NCBI RefSeq assembly: GCF_052857255.1
Contig: NC_135500.1
Span: forward strand, 106,153,048 to 106,217,047
DNA: 64,000 bases
Source: Amblyomma americanum
Lineage: Eukaryota; Arthropoda; Arachnida; Ixodida; Ixodidae
Direction: 5' to 3'
Shown: positions 1-12,560 of the stretch, piece by piece
How the letters are laid out: each line of letters begins with the position of its first letter
Numbering within the stretch: the stretch's first letter is position 1
Translations under genes and position numbers: made by a program
The notes under the pieces: model-generated
Databases searched by the model: none
Seen by the model: the letters and a program-made list of their open reading frames with translations, nothing else
What the model was told of the DNA's origin: nothing

Positions 1-185
1 CAGGTGTTTCCATCACCGACCGGTTCCGCAATTTATAATGCGTGGGTCGGCTGACTATCAAACGCGAAACCGAGAGGCCACAATTTTTTGCGTTATTTTT
101 TACTAAAAAGAAATAACACAACTAAGTAGTTCGCAATATCTATTTACAAAAACGGCGGTGAGTTCTCTAACCATGAGACACTTAC

Positions 186-258
186 CTGCTGAGGCAGTCG
201 AGGTCACCGCCCAGAGGAGGAGAAAAGCGCTGATCAACGTTCGTATGCAGAGCGACAT
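186..258 (-). CDS. First coding exon of a secreted or membrane protein (signal peptide), runs off the left edge
   Basis: Read on the minus strand, an ATG at 258-256 in good context (AAG before it) opens 24 codons. They start MSLCIRT, run through a hydrophobic core (ISAFLLLWAV) and end in small residues (TSTASA), the pattern of a cleaved secretory signal peptide with a likely site after SASA-type residues. The exon ends at 186 with CAG followed by GTAAGT, a near-perfect splice donor, and leaves a phase 1 intron. An Inr-like TCAGT lies around 414-418 in the same orientation and could mark transcription start; no convincing TATA box is at the right distance. The rest of the protein is outside the window, so its family cannot be named. 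The signal peptide and donor are seen directly; that it is a real gene is inferred. Confidence 0.5.
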
Positions 259-425
259 CTTTGCCGCACTTTGCGTGGCTCACAACGCCTGATGCATACA
301 GACTCGCCGGCTTCTCGTCACCAGCTGCCCAACACGTGGATGGTATGCCGGGCGCCTGACGCAGGACGGTAGATATACAACGTGTCAGCCCTGGCGTCCG
401 CTGCTTACCCCTCACTGATAAGCAA

Positions 426-3400
426 AGCGTGATGGCGTATCTGTCGCATCTTTAGTTCAAACACGGGCATCATGATGAAGTCAGTGCCAATAGGGAGCGG
501 CACTTGATAATGTCGTTTGTGTGAAACAATGGCATTCGCTGGTCTCCTGGAACTGTACCACATATTTGTCTGGGCAGCTAAATTATTCCCCTGTTTTGAT
601 AACGATAAAGAGATAGGGCTCATGGGACTGCAGACGACGCCGCCGGAGACTATTTGTTAGTGATTAATGTAATTTTCCTTCTCTCAATGTAATTGCACCG
701 CCTCTTATCGCAACAATGTGATTGCTCAGCAGGATGTCTGGCCATGACCGGAAGGAGCATATCGTGCGTTTATTGCATGCGAAGTCCGTGCTTTAACAGA
801 AGCAGGGATTTCTGCCCATTGGTAAGCGCATCTTTATTTCACCATAGATAGTTTCTGTCCCAAATCTAATGCAGGCGTGCAATGTCAGGTGCGCATAATT
901 TGGTTCGTTCGCGCTCTGTAACCACCAAAACTTATCGACTTTCTCGATATTGAGGCTAAGCTTGTAAGCACTTTTCACAATAAAAGCAATAACAAATATA
1001 AGGCAGACATCGAGAATACCGGTGTTCATCTGGTTTAGCGAAAAGGGTGCAATTTTTATTTTCAGTGGGCGCATATTTTTTTTTTTCCTTTACACGTTCC
1101 GTGTAGAGAAAGTAACAAATATGCCAGGCGCATACATAGCCGCAACTCGCGTTCAGTTAAGCCGCAACGTTGACATGGAACCCAAGACATTACGCGGCTT
1201 GGAGGTAGGGGAAGCTGCATTCGCTCTTTCTGACAATCCTGAAGTCTCTTTGACAGCAATTCCAAAACAAACCTTACGCCAGCCTGTCTCTCACCTAGTC
1301 GAATCTGTTCCTAAAGTTCCCAAGAATAGCATTTCATCGCTGCTTCCTATGGACACTGAAGTGCAGAGAGTCAAACTCCGCGATTTTTTTTTCTCAAGTT
1401 AAGTAACGAGGCCGATGACGCCCTCAGAAAGGTTTTATGCATTGATGATTATTGGGAATGGTGTAAGATGTTCGTTAGTTTCTGGAATTGCATCTGGTGA
1501 TCCGAGTTTTTACACAATACTGGCATAGTCATCCTATATGTTTATATAGCGAACTGCCACCTTCAGCTGTAGATGCAAACAAATATTTCCAAACGGTCGC
1601 GCATGCTCCACCAGGTACACTCATTCGTTCTGCGAAGAAAAAAGCGGTGAAGTAATTTTTTTCGAGCAAAAGGAAATGCGCTCGGGGCTTTTGTAGGGGT
1701 CACTTTATGGCAAGCGCGCCTAAGTGTGTTCTCGACACTCCCCTATTTCTAATTGAAAATTCATGGCAGTTTGGCGCACTGTTGAAAGTAATTTTCATTA
1801 ATATTTTTGCCAAAAACAAAAATTGTCCGCTCATGTGACAGCGCCTTGAGTTTTCCAGACGAGTGCAAAAATAGTTCACATGAATAACATCAAAAATTTG
1901 TTCCTTTATTTCGCTTAAAATATTTTGAACAATACAAAAGCACTGCACTTTTTATTAGACGAGAAAAAACTGCCAGTAGGAAAGTTTTGGATTTTTTTTT
2001 AGTTCTGCCCGAAAGGTGTCATTTTACAATTTTTTTCGGAAAAACATAAGCGACCTTCGTGAGCAGTATCAAACGCTTCTTAGGCTGTCAAGACGTATTG
2101 CATGGCGAGAAAGTTAGATTTTGAATGGAATAGAATCAGTTAAGGAAAGAAAATTTTAAGTTGCAAAGAGTGCGCTTTTTCGTGTATTAAGCTTAAAAGC
2201 TATAATGAACTAGTGCTAGTGAAAAATAGAAAATGTCAGGCATTGCATAGCTAATATGATAGTAATCACGCTCAGTGATTTTTTCTGAGCCCTTCTTCTT
2301 CTAAGCGAGAACAAAAATATTTAAAGTTGCAAGCCTTCACCGCTAGTGACGGTTGTTCGATAATGGCACTCCATTGCACAAATTGGCATCGGTGCTGCGG
2401 AAAATCATCTGTGATGTACTCACACGTTCAAACTTTCATTCTCCCGTGCCCTGATCGTAGCCGGCGTCAGTTCTTCTCACGCGCAACGTTTACAGGGGCA
2501 GTGGCGCACGGTGTCTCGATACTCGGGCATCCGGAGTAGCGTATATACTTGCGCATCGACCCACCGGAAGTCCCGCTCTGCCTTCTTTTGTGCACTTCCT
2601 ACTCTCGCCAGGAGCCGACACATTTCGTCAGCTTCCGAAATACGTAAGAGAAGTTACTCAGCCTTATCGAACAGATGCAATACGGCCCACATCCCGTAGA
2701 CCGAATACGGCATTTTGCTGTGCTGGTGTAGCATCCAGCGCAATCAGGTGCGTTTTTACATCAGAGACTTGGCGGAGAATCTTGGAATTGGCCTTGCGTT
2801 TCCCGGTATGGTATGATAATTTGACAAAGAAGTGTGACATTTTAAGCATGTCACTTCCGATCAAAACATTCGCACAGATGAGGTTCCTCTGCTCACTGTC
2901 CCTTTTCGATCGTCTCCTTTCTGCCGTAGTCGTTTGTCACCAAGTGTAGATATCAAGCGAATAGTATGGCCCGTTTTCATTACCAACCTCAACTGCTGCG
3001 TTACGCATGCTACCAAGTGAATAACTGGCTAGTATTCCCAGCGCCACACCACATCTATTCAGTCTAATTTTCCTTTGAATTTCACTAAGAATGACGCGCA
3101 ATGAATTTTCGAGTGCATAGGAAAGCGAACTTATTGCATTGCAAAAGCCTTGTACATGATTAGAAACATGTCAAGACGTAACTAGAAGCGTTTCTTAAAT
3201 TCACGCCGTAAAACACGCGCAAACCGAGTCCACAGCGAAAAGCTGGGAGCAATTGGTAATAATATAATCGCGCCTTTTGGGATACTGTTAAAGGCTTCTC
3301 AATCGGCGACGCCAACGTGCAGCACTTAAAAACATCGACGCAAACATTGTTCTACAGGAAGAGAGCGTTTTAGCCAAAGCTCGAATATTGTTATGCATTG

Positions 3401-3699
3401 CGCTGGCTTTATAAAACTGTATCATTGCCACCATTTTCTGCCAAAAACACAGAAAAGCGCAATATGTTCCATCACTCAAGGGCTCTAGCTATCTGCGATA
3501 GATTGACAATAGGATGACGACGCTGTTAAGTCCATCCGGTCTTTTCTGTACTCCGCAGTTCACGATATAAACCCTTCTTGAGCAGTGAACAAGATCTCAA
3601 CAAATCAGAAAATTTGTGTAATATTCCCAGCTCTCACTTCACAGCCGAAAATACGATTTTATGGTTTTATGAAGTTCAACGACCCAAACCGACTAAAGA
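426..3699. other. Intergenic DNA, no confident gene
   Basis: AT-rich sequence with homopolymer T and A runs. One plus-strand frame at about 1110-1402 has coding-like composition (starts MPGAYIAATRVQLS) but no recognisable domain, splice context or partner. A minus-strand stretch around 2500-2860 (with ALDATPAQQNAVFGL) also looks like a decayed coding fragment of unknown origin, possibly from a transposon. Nothing else is supported. Confidence 0.4.
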
Positions 3700-3889
3700 C
3701 ATCGTAGTGGTGAGCTCCGGGTGACCCCGGCCATCTGGAGTTGTTTAACGTGCACTTACGTCGGGCAGTACACGGGCCTCTTGCATTTCACCTCCATCGA
3801 AATGCGACCAACGCGGACAGCATCAAACCCGCGTCTTTGAGGTCAGCTGCCAAGCACCATAACCACTGAGGTACCACGACGGCTTATGC
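3700..3889 (-). mobile_element. Ruka-like tRNA-derived SINE, diverged partial copy
   Basis: The reverse complement reads as a tRNA-like head (CTCAGTGGTTATGGTGCTTG box A region and GCGGGTTTGATGC box B region). The SINE body follows, with TTTCGATGGAGGTGAAATGC, GGCCCGTGTACTG and GTGCACGTTAAA. It is the same family as the fuller copies at 6830 and 18471 but more diverged and lacking the 3' tail. Confidence 0.75.
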
Positions 3890-6829
3890 AGTCGAAAATA
3901 CGGGATGTCGCCAACTACCAAGATGGAAATATGGTCTCTGGAGGTAAAAGAACGAAACAGTTTCGTAATACTTTGGAAAATTCATTTGCGGCAGCATCCA
4001 ACATGCAGAGTTTTTTTTAGTGGAAGAATGATCAGCCTGCCAGTATTATTGTACAGGGCGGTGAAAGGATAAGGTCACTCAATATTGAAGATTGGGGCGA
4101 TTCGACGGCACTAAAAGGGACAGTTTTTTAGCTGAACTACAGATAAACACCACAGGACGAGTGCTTAGCTGCAACTGTTTATTTTTCGGGCAGAAAAAGG
4201 CACTTTATCAGAAAACGGAAGAGGCACACGCAATCGTTGCTGGAAAACAATGCCATTTTATCTGCCCATCATTTTTTCAAACAAAATGCCTTTAGCCGCT
4301 CGAAAAATAAACAGTCGCTACTAAGCATTCGTCTTGTGTGCTTCTCTGTGCTTTGTGCAAAAAACTGTCCACTCGAGGGAACTCTAAAAGACATGGTAGC
4401 CGCAAAAACATATGTGGTGCACGTTTGGTGTCATAAATGTCTTTGCAGCCTTTGGTAGCTTCCCTCTAAACTGCCGGTGAAGGCACCAACACGAGATGTG
4501 TTTAAAGCACACTACCACCCGACAGGGACATCATTTCTTACTCCGAGCTTAGTTCGTTCTCAAAACCTCATTGACCGGTTCGAGATCCTTTGTTGGTTTG
4601 ATTTTAGTGCAGGAATAAAAATAGTGCCTGGATATTCTCCTCACCGTGTCGGTGAATATTTGCCCACCTAAACGTGCACACGATAGCAAAACCACCGCCT
4701 TTTGTCGGAGCAGGAAGTTAGGCCGCTGCGGCTCGTCCCCTTCTGCTTCCGGTGTCTGCGTTTTTCGGTTTCTCTGTGGCATTTGATGCCGACGCCCTTG
4801 CGCAGACATAGGCTCCTACGAACTACGCCCGCTATGTTTGAAAACACCACTACGTGCGTACAAGGGCTTCTACCCTAGTCCATCGCTCCCACAATAGCCC
4901 GAGTCGTCCCTGTCTTCGTTGCGATGCACATCCGGATATAGATGCATTTCTGAAAGGCGCAGTATAGAGTCGATCTATCACTTACTTGCGCAGCCACTCC
5001 GCTGCAACTCCGCTACGACACCGTAGCGAACTGAGCCGGCAGCCATGCTCGGGTGCCGCACCCGACATGTATTTTGCATATTCTGTTTGTATTTAATGTA
5101 CATTGGCGCCCTACCCTTATCCTTCCTTTCCCTGTCCCTGTCCTTTTTCTCACTGTAGCCGCAGCTCAGGTACTTCACATTTCGGCGATAGGTGCCGCGG
5201 CGAGCAACGTCTTTTTCATTCATTGTTATTTTATAATAGAAAAGCCGCTAATAATAATAATGTACATAGCGTAAACGCGATGAAAACTGTTTGGGCTGCG
5301 ACTCTGCCGGAGCCATGTAAACTCCGCTAATGACCTCTTTTGCATGTGTTCCAGCCAAGTCTTCAAGACGCCCTTCTGCACTTGGCTAAGAAGCAAGCTT
5401 AGACGGCAATTCACTTGACGCTGATCAATAGTGACCGTCCAGGCCGACGGCAGGAAAAAACAGGCGCAACATAATGAGCGCATAAAGATCTGTTTACCTA
5501 AAACCCTGCGTGCACGTGCATGACAACAAAACGGAAGAGGTGTAACACTGAATAGAATGCAAAGGATGTAATATTGTCCACAGCCCGCTAGGAGCAAAAC
5601 ATAAGCGTTGCGCAAAGACACTTGTATGCGTTGCGTTCACCAATTTTTTTTTCTTTTCGGATCATATTTACACGCCACCATGCCCAGTGGCACATATACC
5701 ATCTTCTTCATATGGCTATAATAAAATAAACCATGACGGGTGAAGCCTTGTACCTCAGTTTCGATTTGGTTTAAAATGATATAGGTTGGCAGGTTTCAAG
5801 GCTGCAAACCAGCAAGATATTTTGATTGGTAAGTGCGACTTCAAACGGGGCTAGTTCGTTTGACTTCATATTGGTCTCAACGCGCCGATTGAGCAAGGAG
5901 ACCGTATGAGAAGATGCCCAACGTCCAAGTAAAGAGCATCTTCCGACTAGGTTTTAATTAAGCACCGTGCATTCGTTTATTGTGAGTGAAAAATGTAAAC
6001 AAAAACAATACAATTTTTTTTTCGTCAAATGGCCAGCACTGCAATCCGAATACGGCCCATGAACATGGACACGCAGTTCAGTTTTTCTAGGCCGTGGTTA
6101 GGAAACTTTTTTTTGCAATTTTCTACTATTCTGCAATTTTTCGCGCAGGCCGTTCTTTTGTTCTTTGGCATTCAGAAACTTGCAGTCGCGGCTCATCTGG
6201 CACAGGCATTAAAGGAAGGTCGGCGGTATGTGGACTCATATCATCATGAGATCCGATCATACATCCACTGGAATGTGATTATTCTCTGCCCTTAGCGATG
6301 TGATGAAAGTACTAGAGCATTCTGTCGTTGGCTTCAGAAATCCAAAAGGTTATATGTTCCGGTGCTATTACATTTTATCCGGGATCACATCACTCAGTAC
6401 TGGTGTCAATGTACTTTCATGCTGCTGCCTTTAGCATTATATCCTTTGTTGCAAATTGACTGAAAAAGGGTGAAACTCAGCAAACGTCGATGTTTCTGCA
6501 GTCAGCATGAGATACGTTATCGCATTAAATATTTTCTCTCTCAGCGGATCTCTTATCGTGCTTATAGCAGGGCCCACTACTGTCTCTCTTTTTAACATTG
6601 TGTTCTAGAGGAGAGTGCGTGTAAAGTCGTCGAGTGTGCCAATAAGCGAGTGAGATGTGTGAACGCGACAGCGTGTATTTTAGCTCTGTAAATAATTTTA
6701 TTTTGTAAACATAACCTTTGTGTTCCTTCCGCGTATGCGTCTAATTGTTCATTATTTTCTTACGCCACTCCCGTCTGTATGGTTTTAATGCGAATCACGG
6801 TAAAAAAAGAAATTAAATGAGAATAATGT
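3890..6829. other. Intergenic DNA without recognised features
   Basis: Several short open frames occur on both strands, but none has a domain, a good splice context or homology I recognise. Pyrimidine-rich stretches around 5110-5160 and T-rich runs around 6010-6150 are simple sequence. Confidence 0.4.
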
Positions 6830-7143
6830 CCCGCCGCGGTGGCTCAGTGGTTAGGGCGCTCGACTACTGATCCGGAGTTCCCGGGTTCGAACCCGTCCGC
6901 AGCGGCTGCGTTTTTATGGAGGAAAAACGCTAAGGCCCCCGTGTGCTGTGCGATGTCAGTGCACGTTAAAGTTCCCCAGGTGGTCGAACTTATTCCGGAG
7001 CCCTCCACTACGGCACCTCTTCTTCGTTTCTTCTTTCACACCCTCCTCTATCCCTTTCCTTACGGCGCGGTTCAGGTGTCCAACAATATATGAGACAGAT
7101 ACTGCGCCATTTCCTTTCCCCCAAAACCAATTATTATTATTAT
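6830..7143 (+). mobile_element. Ruka-like tRNA-derived SINE, near full length
   Basis: It begins CCGCCGCGGTGGCTCAGTGG with an RNA polymerase III box A, then GGGTTCGAACCC (box B), then the SINE body (GTGCTGTGCGATGTCAGTGC, CCCCAGGTGGTCGAA) and an (ATT)n tail. The 10-base word ATGAGAATAA occurs on both sides (6817-6826 and 7142-7151) and is a convincing target-site duplication. The family is like Ruka SINEs known from ixodid ticks; assignment is from memory of the consensus layout. Confidence 0.85.
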
Positions 7144-7507
7144 GAGAATAAATTGTCGCTGCCTCAGTACCGACGAGTAGGAAAACGTAGAAGAGCGTAA
7201 AAAAATTAAACACTAGACAAGCTTGCGAAAAAGAAAAAAGTGAATTTGTGGTCGCCTGCTATATACTGACATTCATAAGGATTTAGCATGCTATGACCGC
7301 GAGGGCGGATCTCGGCATCCCAAAGGTTTTCTGAGTTAATGCGGTACAGACATAAAATTTCGAACGCCGACTATAGGATCTATTCAAGGGCTAAGGAGAT
7401 GCCTTCAAGCAGGTTCCAGTCGCAGACCTTGCGTGTAACATAACGTAGTATTGATTATGTTAATTCTCTTGTTGTTGCAAGCACACTGAGCCTTCCTCCC
7501 CCTCCCC

Positions 7508-8026
7508 CACGGAGGAAGACTATATAGGAGTGGAAACTCCGCTGTTTGCGGCGACCAGAAAAGGCCACAAGCCCGCGGAGCCTCTATCATGCTGGCGGCG
7601 CCTGGCGACCTGGAAAGAAACTACTGCCGTTTCGGTTGCCAAGGCAACCAGCGTGTTGCTCCCGTTCGGCCGCGCGCGCCTGCCTTCTATTGAGGGCACT
7701 CTCGCGCGCTTCTTTACCGCTGGTAACCCGAAGAGCAACTGGTGCTACGCTTCAACCATTTGAGCACAGACACCGACAAGAACTGTTGCTGTTTGACTTA
7801 AGGGCACAGAAATACAATGTCACGGCTTGCCCGCTGACGCCAACACCCGTGTCGCCTGCTTGTCGTCTGCTTTGAGCGCGTGCTGGATTTTTTTTTCCCT
7901 GTGGCTTCTACGAGGCGCCGCACGGCGCCGCCACTGCATACGGCGCATACAAATGTGACTTTATCTGGTCGCCTGCGCACGCTCGCGCTGACGGGAGTTT
8001 CACGTCCTATATAGTCTTGCTCCGTG
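7508..8026. mobile_element. hAT-like non-autonomous DNA transposon (MITE)
   Basis: Both ends carry imperfect terminal inverted repeats of about 33 bp. They share CACGGAG, then AAGACTATATAGGA, then GAAACTCC, with about four mismatches. The element is flanked on both sides by the exact 8-bp word CCCTCCCC (7500-7507 and 8027-8034), the target duplication length of hAT elements. The interior is GC-rich compared with its surroundings and has no transposase frame, so any movement would need a transposase from elsewhere. The inverted TATATA in the repeats gives promoter-like sequence facing inward from both ends. Confidence 0.75.
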
Positions 8027-9259
8027 CCCTCCCCCCTTACTTACTTTGTGATTATGGTTTTGAATGTTATTCTAAGAGCCGCTAGTCATTTCCACTCGCA
8101 TCGAGTGACGTCAAAGTGCAGTTCTCACTTTCCCCAATTACTCTGACGTCACCGAACACGCTGGTTGTTCTCAGGAACAACCAGTGCTTGCCAGTGATCT
8201 CGACGTCATGGGAACGTGGCCGTCCAAGTTGGCGGGTGAACTGGGGCGTCAATGCGCACTTCAGCGCTGGTGCCGACCAAGACCGTAACTGCAGGAACAA
8301 AATAGTTTGTAATTCAATTGTTAACTCTGCGCGGCGGTTCTTAGAGCTCACTGCCGTCATTACTAGCCCGCAGGCCTCTTTCAAGGCAAAAGACAGACAC
8401 CCAAAATATTAGAGTCTGTGCGCCTTTAAGCACGGCTAAACTGATACATTTCAATTCAGGACGAGCGCACTCATACGCTCTCCAACACCGACCAAGAATC
8501 TTCTCATCGTAAGGTTTTGTGCATTGCCTGGGAACAGCGCGACGCCATGTTGAATTAAGAAGAAATGAAATCAATATACATGACTGCATGGGAGTCCAGC
8601 CGCTGCGGCGCGAACCGTTAATCTTCGCCGGCCTTTACACGAGAGCACTGAGCTATCGCCGCAGTTCGTTTTTTAGTGCATGGAAATAAATGCCTCTGAG
8701 ATACCAAATTTTTTACCTACACGTGTACTGTTCCGCAATGCAGACACACACTTCCATGTCTTTGTACAACAATCTCTACATCAAAATTGCGGGAGACATA
8801 CATATGCTTCAAGAACCGGCAACCATTCAGGCGACCGGTCCTGCGGGGCATAAACTGCCTGCACCAAAGCGCAGTGTTCACTGAAGAGAGACTTAGATGA
8901 ATGAGGGGGTTCTGCGTATCGATCCATCATGCGGCTTTGACGGCTCGCGGCTGTGAGGCAGCTTTGTGGGGCGTCCTGAAGGAGATTGCTGAAGACACCT
9001 GTGATTTTCTGACTGTTCGCTTTTCGTTGCAATATTTATTCGACCTTTCAAGAAGGCAGATGACAAAAGTACTAATGGAATATCTATTCTCTTTCCTTAC
9101 GAATCAGCAGCCTTACCTTGGTTTTATAGATTCTAGTGTATTGAAGTGAGCTCAATGAATTTATATTCAATCAGAAAAAAAATTAATGGCTCCAATCAGC
9201 TCCAAAAACCTTTTTTTTTTACACTCCGCTCTTCGACTGTACCCGTCAAGTCCTGACTT
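8027..9259. other. Intergenic DNA with a cluster of small palindromes
   Basis: Around 8101-8184 there are two oppositely oriented CRE-like words (GTGACGTCA and TGACGTCAC). A perfect 10-bp hairpin follows (CTGGTTGTTC, four-base loop, GAACAACCAG at 8161-8184), then another GACGTCA near 8202. The frames on either strand across 8082-8412 have no recognised domain. Confidence 0.35.
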
Positions 9260-9510
9260 CGCGTCAAAGAACTTTTGTGCCACGGTCGGTGATATGTCGC
9301 CTGTGCGACCAACCAGAGACGAACGATCATTGCTTTGTGTGGTGCCACGGCGCAGTGTTTTTCTGGGAGATACCTCAGCGGACAATCAAAAAGGACATTG
9401 AGGTGCCACCTTACACAATAAGGTTCTTGCGTGTTCTGAGACTACGGGATCTCTTGATGCTGATTGGACTTTTTACGCAATGGCCGCAGCGGAACACGCC
9501 TCGTGTTGTT
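9260..9510 (+). pseudogene. LINE reverse transcriptase C-terminal fragment (zf-RVT type)
   Basis: The plus-strand frame contains ICRLCDQPETNDHCFVWC followed by AVFFWEIPQRTIKKD and the IRFLRVL region. This is the zinc-binding zf-RVT-like motif and following helix found after the reverse transcriptase in LINE ORF2 proteins. No start codon or upstream reverse transcriptase is present and the frame runs into the adjacent (TTG)n array, so this is a truncated dead copy. Clade assignment is uncertain. Confidence 0.65.
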
Positions 9511-9552
9511 TTTATGGTTGCCTCCAAAACGAGGCCACATACCCACACCTCG

Positions 9553-9813
<261 letters not shown>

Positions 9814-11099
9814 CCTCTTAAACTGCAACTCGTTCTCGCGCTGTGTATAACCAAGTTAAAACCTTCACACTTTTTTTCCTTTTTTTGCAAACTGTGAAGA
9901 TATCCCTTTTTGTGCGGGCGTGGGAATTGACTCCAAATCCTACTACCTTTAATTAAAAACTACGGTATTGCCCATAATCGTGTTTGGAACAGTATACCGC
10001 ATAAACGCGCTTATCTTGGTCAGCATGACTCAATAATGTATTGTTCTAATGCACAAGATTTTAAGCTGTATTTTTTTTTTCGAAACTTCGTCTTTGACGG
10101 CGCTTCCCAGTTCTCCCTTAGCAACCCACGCAATCTCATCTAGGTTACCACGCAGATCTTTCAGCCAGCTTCAAGACGGCACGTTTCGCAATGCGAACAA
10201 CGGCTTTGCGCACTGAAACCAGCATGACATGAGTTAATAAAAGATGCGAAACTCTAAGCCGTTCGCCATGCTCCTCCTTCGCACTGGTACGTCACAAACG
10301 TGTGGGCTGTTTCTCGGAGAGTGAGTTCTGATATTCCTCAGTCAAATGCATTCCTGTTTGTCATTAGGATTTATTGTGTTTAATGTTTAAACCTAGCTCT
10401 TGGTGACAATAAAGCGCGAATATTGTTTTTGTGATAAATCACGAATATATTTTGAATAAAAAGTTGCTGTGATTGCCGTTTTCTCCACAGCTAGTGTTCG
10501 ATGCTGCTTCCTTGAAGACGATGCCGAGTAATGGAGGGATAGCTTTTTTGATGACGGAATTTGCTTCTGTCTCATGAAAATCCTCAACTAACAGATATAA
10601 TCATTGCGCAAGTGTTTTTTGTAGAAGCCTTTTCTGAGTAAAAACCTAACAAAATCAGTATTTGACAAGCAGCTAAAGATATCCTCCCCATCTAAGCAAG
10701 CCAACTTTATTATAATTTCTGCTACAAAATTTTTCATTTTGTTCGCAGCAGAACTTTGCTCAGTAACGATGGCAGAAACAGAAATCTCTGCCCTTTGCGT
10801 CGGCTTGAGAACGAACGAACAGCAAGCGATCTACATGGAAGGCGCCAAATCTCTCCACGGGGCCTCTGCTGCCCATTTGGTCTTCAAGCCTGGCTGTCTA
10901 GGTAATGGTGTGAGGAGTCAATGACCTAAGTATATCGTATCGTCTTGGAGTGCTTTTATGTAAATTTTACTACTCCGCTGCTAGAACCTGCATGAACGCC
11001 TGCGTCGGGCGGGAAATGACGCAGAATCGATTAATAATTTTGTTGTTTTGCTTAAATTTCTTTAAAGTGATAAGCCTTCTTTATTCTCTCTGACTAATT
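9814..11099. other. Intergenic DNA, nothing recognised
   Basis: AT-rich. A plus-strand frame at 10769-10924 (MAETEISALCVGL...) has a fair ATG context and a possible donor GTAATG, but no domain or supporting exon. Confidence 0.35.
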
Positions 11100-11125
11100 A
11101 CTTTGATACTTTCCAGATGCTTGAT

Positions 11126-11431
11126 TCACAAGCTAAAAATGTGTGTTTGGCATCGACTGCCGAGTGGGAGTGACATATAGGTGCCAGGAATGACGTCATG
11201 TGCAGATCGGGCGATCACCACCAATTTTGTGCTAAATACTTCACAACCTAAGGAAAATTTGACACTACAAGCTTCAACAGGATACAACGGCTCGCCGATC
11301 ATTCCACAAAACTCTACATTTTTGTCCGACTGAAATGCTACTTTATGTTCAAGAATGCGCTCACACCCGGAGCTCATAAAGGAAACAGTGGCTTCAGACT
11401 CAACTGGCACGTACACCATCAACGAGCACAT
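11126..11431 (-). pseudogene. Ty3/gypsy retropepsin fragment, decayed
   Basis: The minus-strand frame reads as an aspartic protease of a gypsy-type element. It has a hydrophobic strand, then a region where the catalytic DTG should stand but reads ESEATVSFMSS, then EPLYPVEACSVKFSL, VFSTKLVVIARSAHDVIPG and a following Leu-rich end. RSAHDVIPG is the place of the conserved second-half strand (usually ILG) of retropepsins. The active-site motif is destroyed and no reverse transcriptase follows, so it is a relic. It differs from the protease of the full-length element at 51-58 kb. Confidence 0.55.
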
Positions 11432-12009
11432 GAACTTTGATCCTTAATGTAACTATACAGACGAGAGTACCGTGCAGCGGACATCCAACGACGTCACCCC
11501 TTGCTCGCGCCGACTAGCTTTCCGGCGGAAGCGACAGGGAACGACAACGGGGGAGATGGAGGTCGGTGCTCGCGGTGAGTCGGAGGTGGCGTCACGCTTT
11601 TATTCGATGCCGATAAAAGATGGCGTAAGGGAGCTGACTACGGGTCCCTGGTATCAGGCGTGTGCGAGAGGTACGGCGATCGACACTCGTCTCTCCACTG
11701 AATTGTTACAAGCTGGGGTTTATTGAACGGAGGACGTCCGATTGATGCCAGCTGGATCCGCTTGCGTACGTGTTCGAGAATGAGCCTGTATTTTTTTGTC
11801 GTCGCGTTTGCCGAAGCCTCTTTGTGGGCGTCATGTTATATGTACAGTCGAGCTCACTACAATGGCCGTAATTATTACGAAAATGGAAGCTCACGTCCTC
11901 TGAGCGAGGGGGTGCTACTTTAACATATGAATTACGGCAGTGGCACTAGCCCTCGGGCGTATCGAACAACTGTGACCGCAAAACTTGAATACAGCGAACG
12001 AAGAGATGC
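11432..12009. other. GC-rich stretch next to the retropepsin relic
   Basis: This is higher in GC than the flanks, with mixed purine-rich sequence around 11540-11600. It may be remaining gag or LTR sequence of the same decayed element, but no gag motif or LTR pair is visible. Confidence 0.25.
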
Positions 12010-12560
12010 CATCAATTCAATTCAATTCAATTTTATTCAACATCTTGAGGATGTTGGGTGCGTCGACAAAAAGCCAGAGAAAAGGCTTGACAGGGGTCGA
12101 CGCACCCTACAATGACTTGAAAGCATCATAATGGCATACAGCGTGTGGCATACATTCATAACAGGATCACTACGTGAATATGGGTATGAAATAAGGCGAC
12201 ATCTAAGCACAAGAGAAAAAAAACAAATCATAAGTATAAATCTCAGTTGCTCGATGTGCCGACGGTACTTAAGTGTACATCAATTTAGATGCCTTATTTA
12301 AGGAGCACGGAAGAGTGGATGAAAGCATTTGGCGACCAGAATTCGTTCGAGTTTTTAGCACGAACCATGTGAATCGAGTACGGGTGGCATACTTCCGTTC
12401 TTTACATTTTAAGTTCGACAGGTGCATCATAAATGGATTATTTTGTCGAATAGTTCTTTTATACCGCCTCAATAGTATAGATTCAATGATTTGCGGAAGG
12501 AGAGTGATGCGAAGCGATGCAAAAATCGGTTCAAAACGTGAAGCATTAACAATAGTTCTC
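12010..12560 (-). mobile_element. Possible LINE 3' end with ATTCA/TTGAA tandem tail
   Basis: The plus strand begins with repeated ATTCA words followed by TTTTATTCAACATC; reversed, this gives a sequence ending in AATAAAATTGAATTGAAT. Such short pentamer tails end CR1/L2-like LINEs. No coding motif is visible, so the call rests on the tail alone. Confidence 0.3.
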
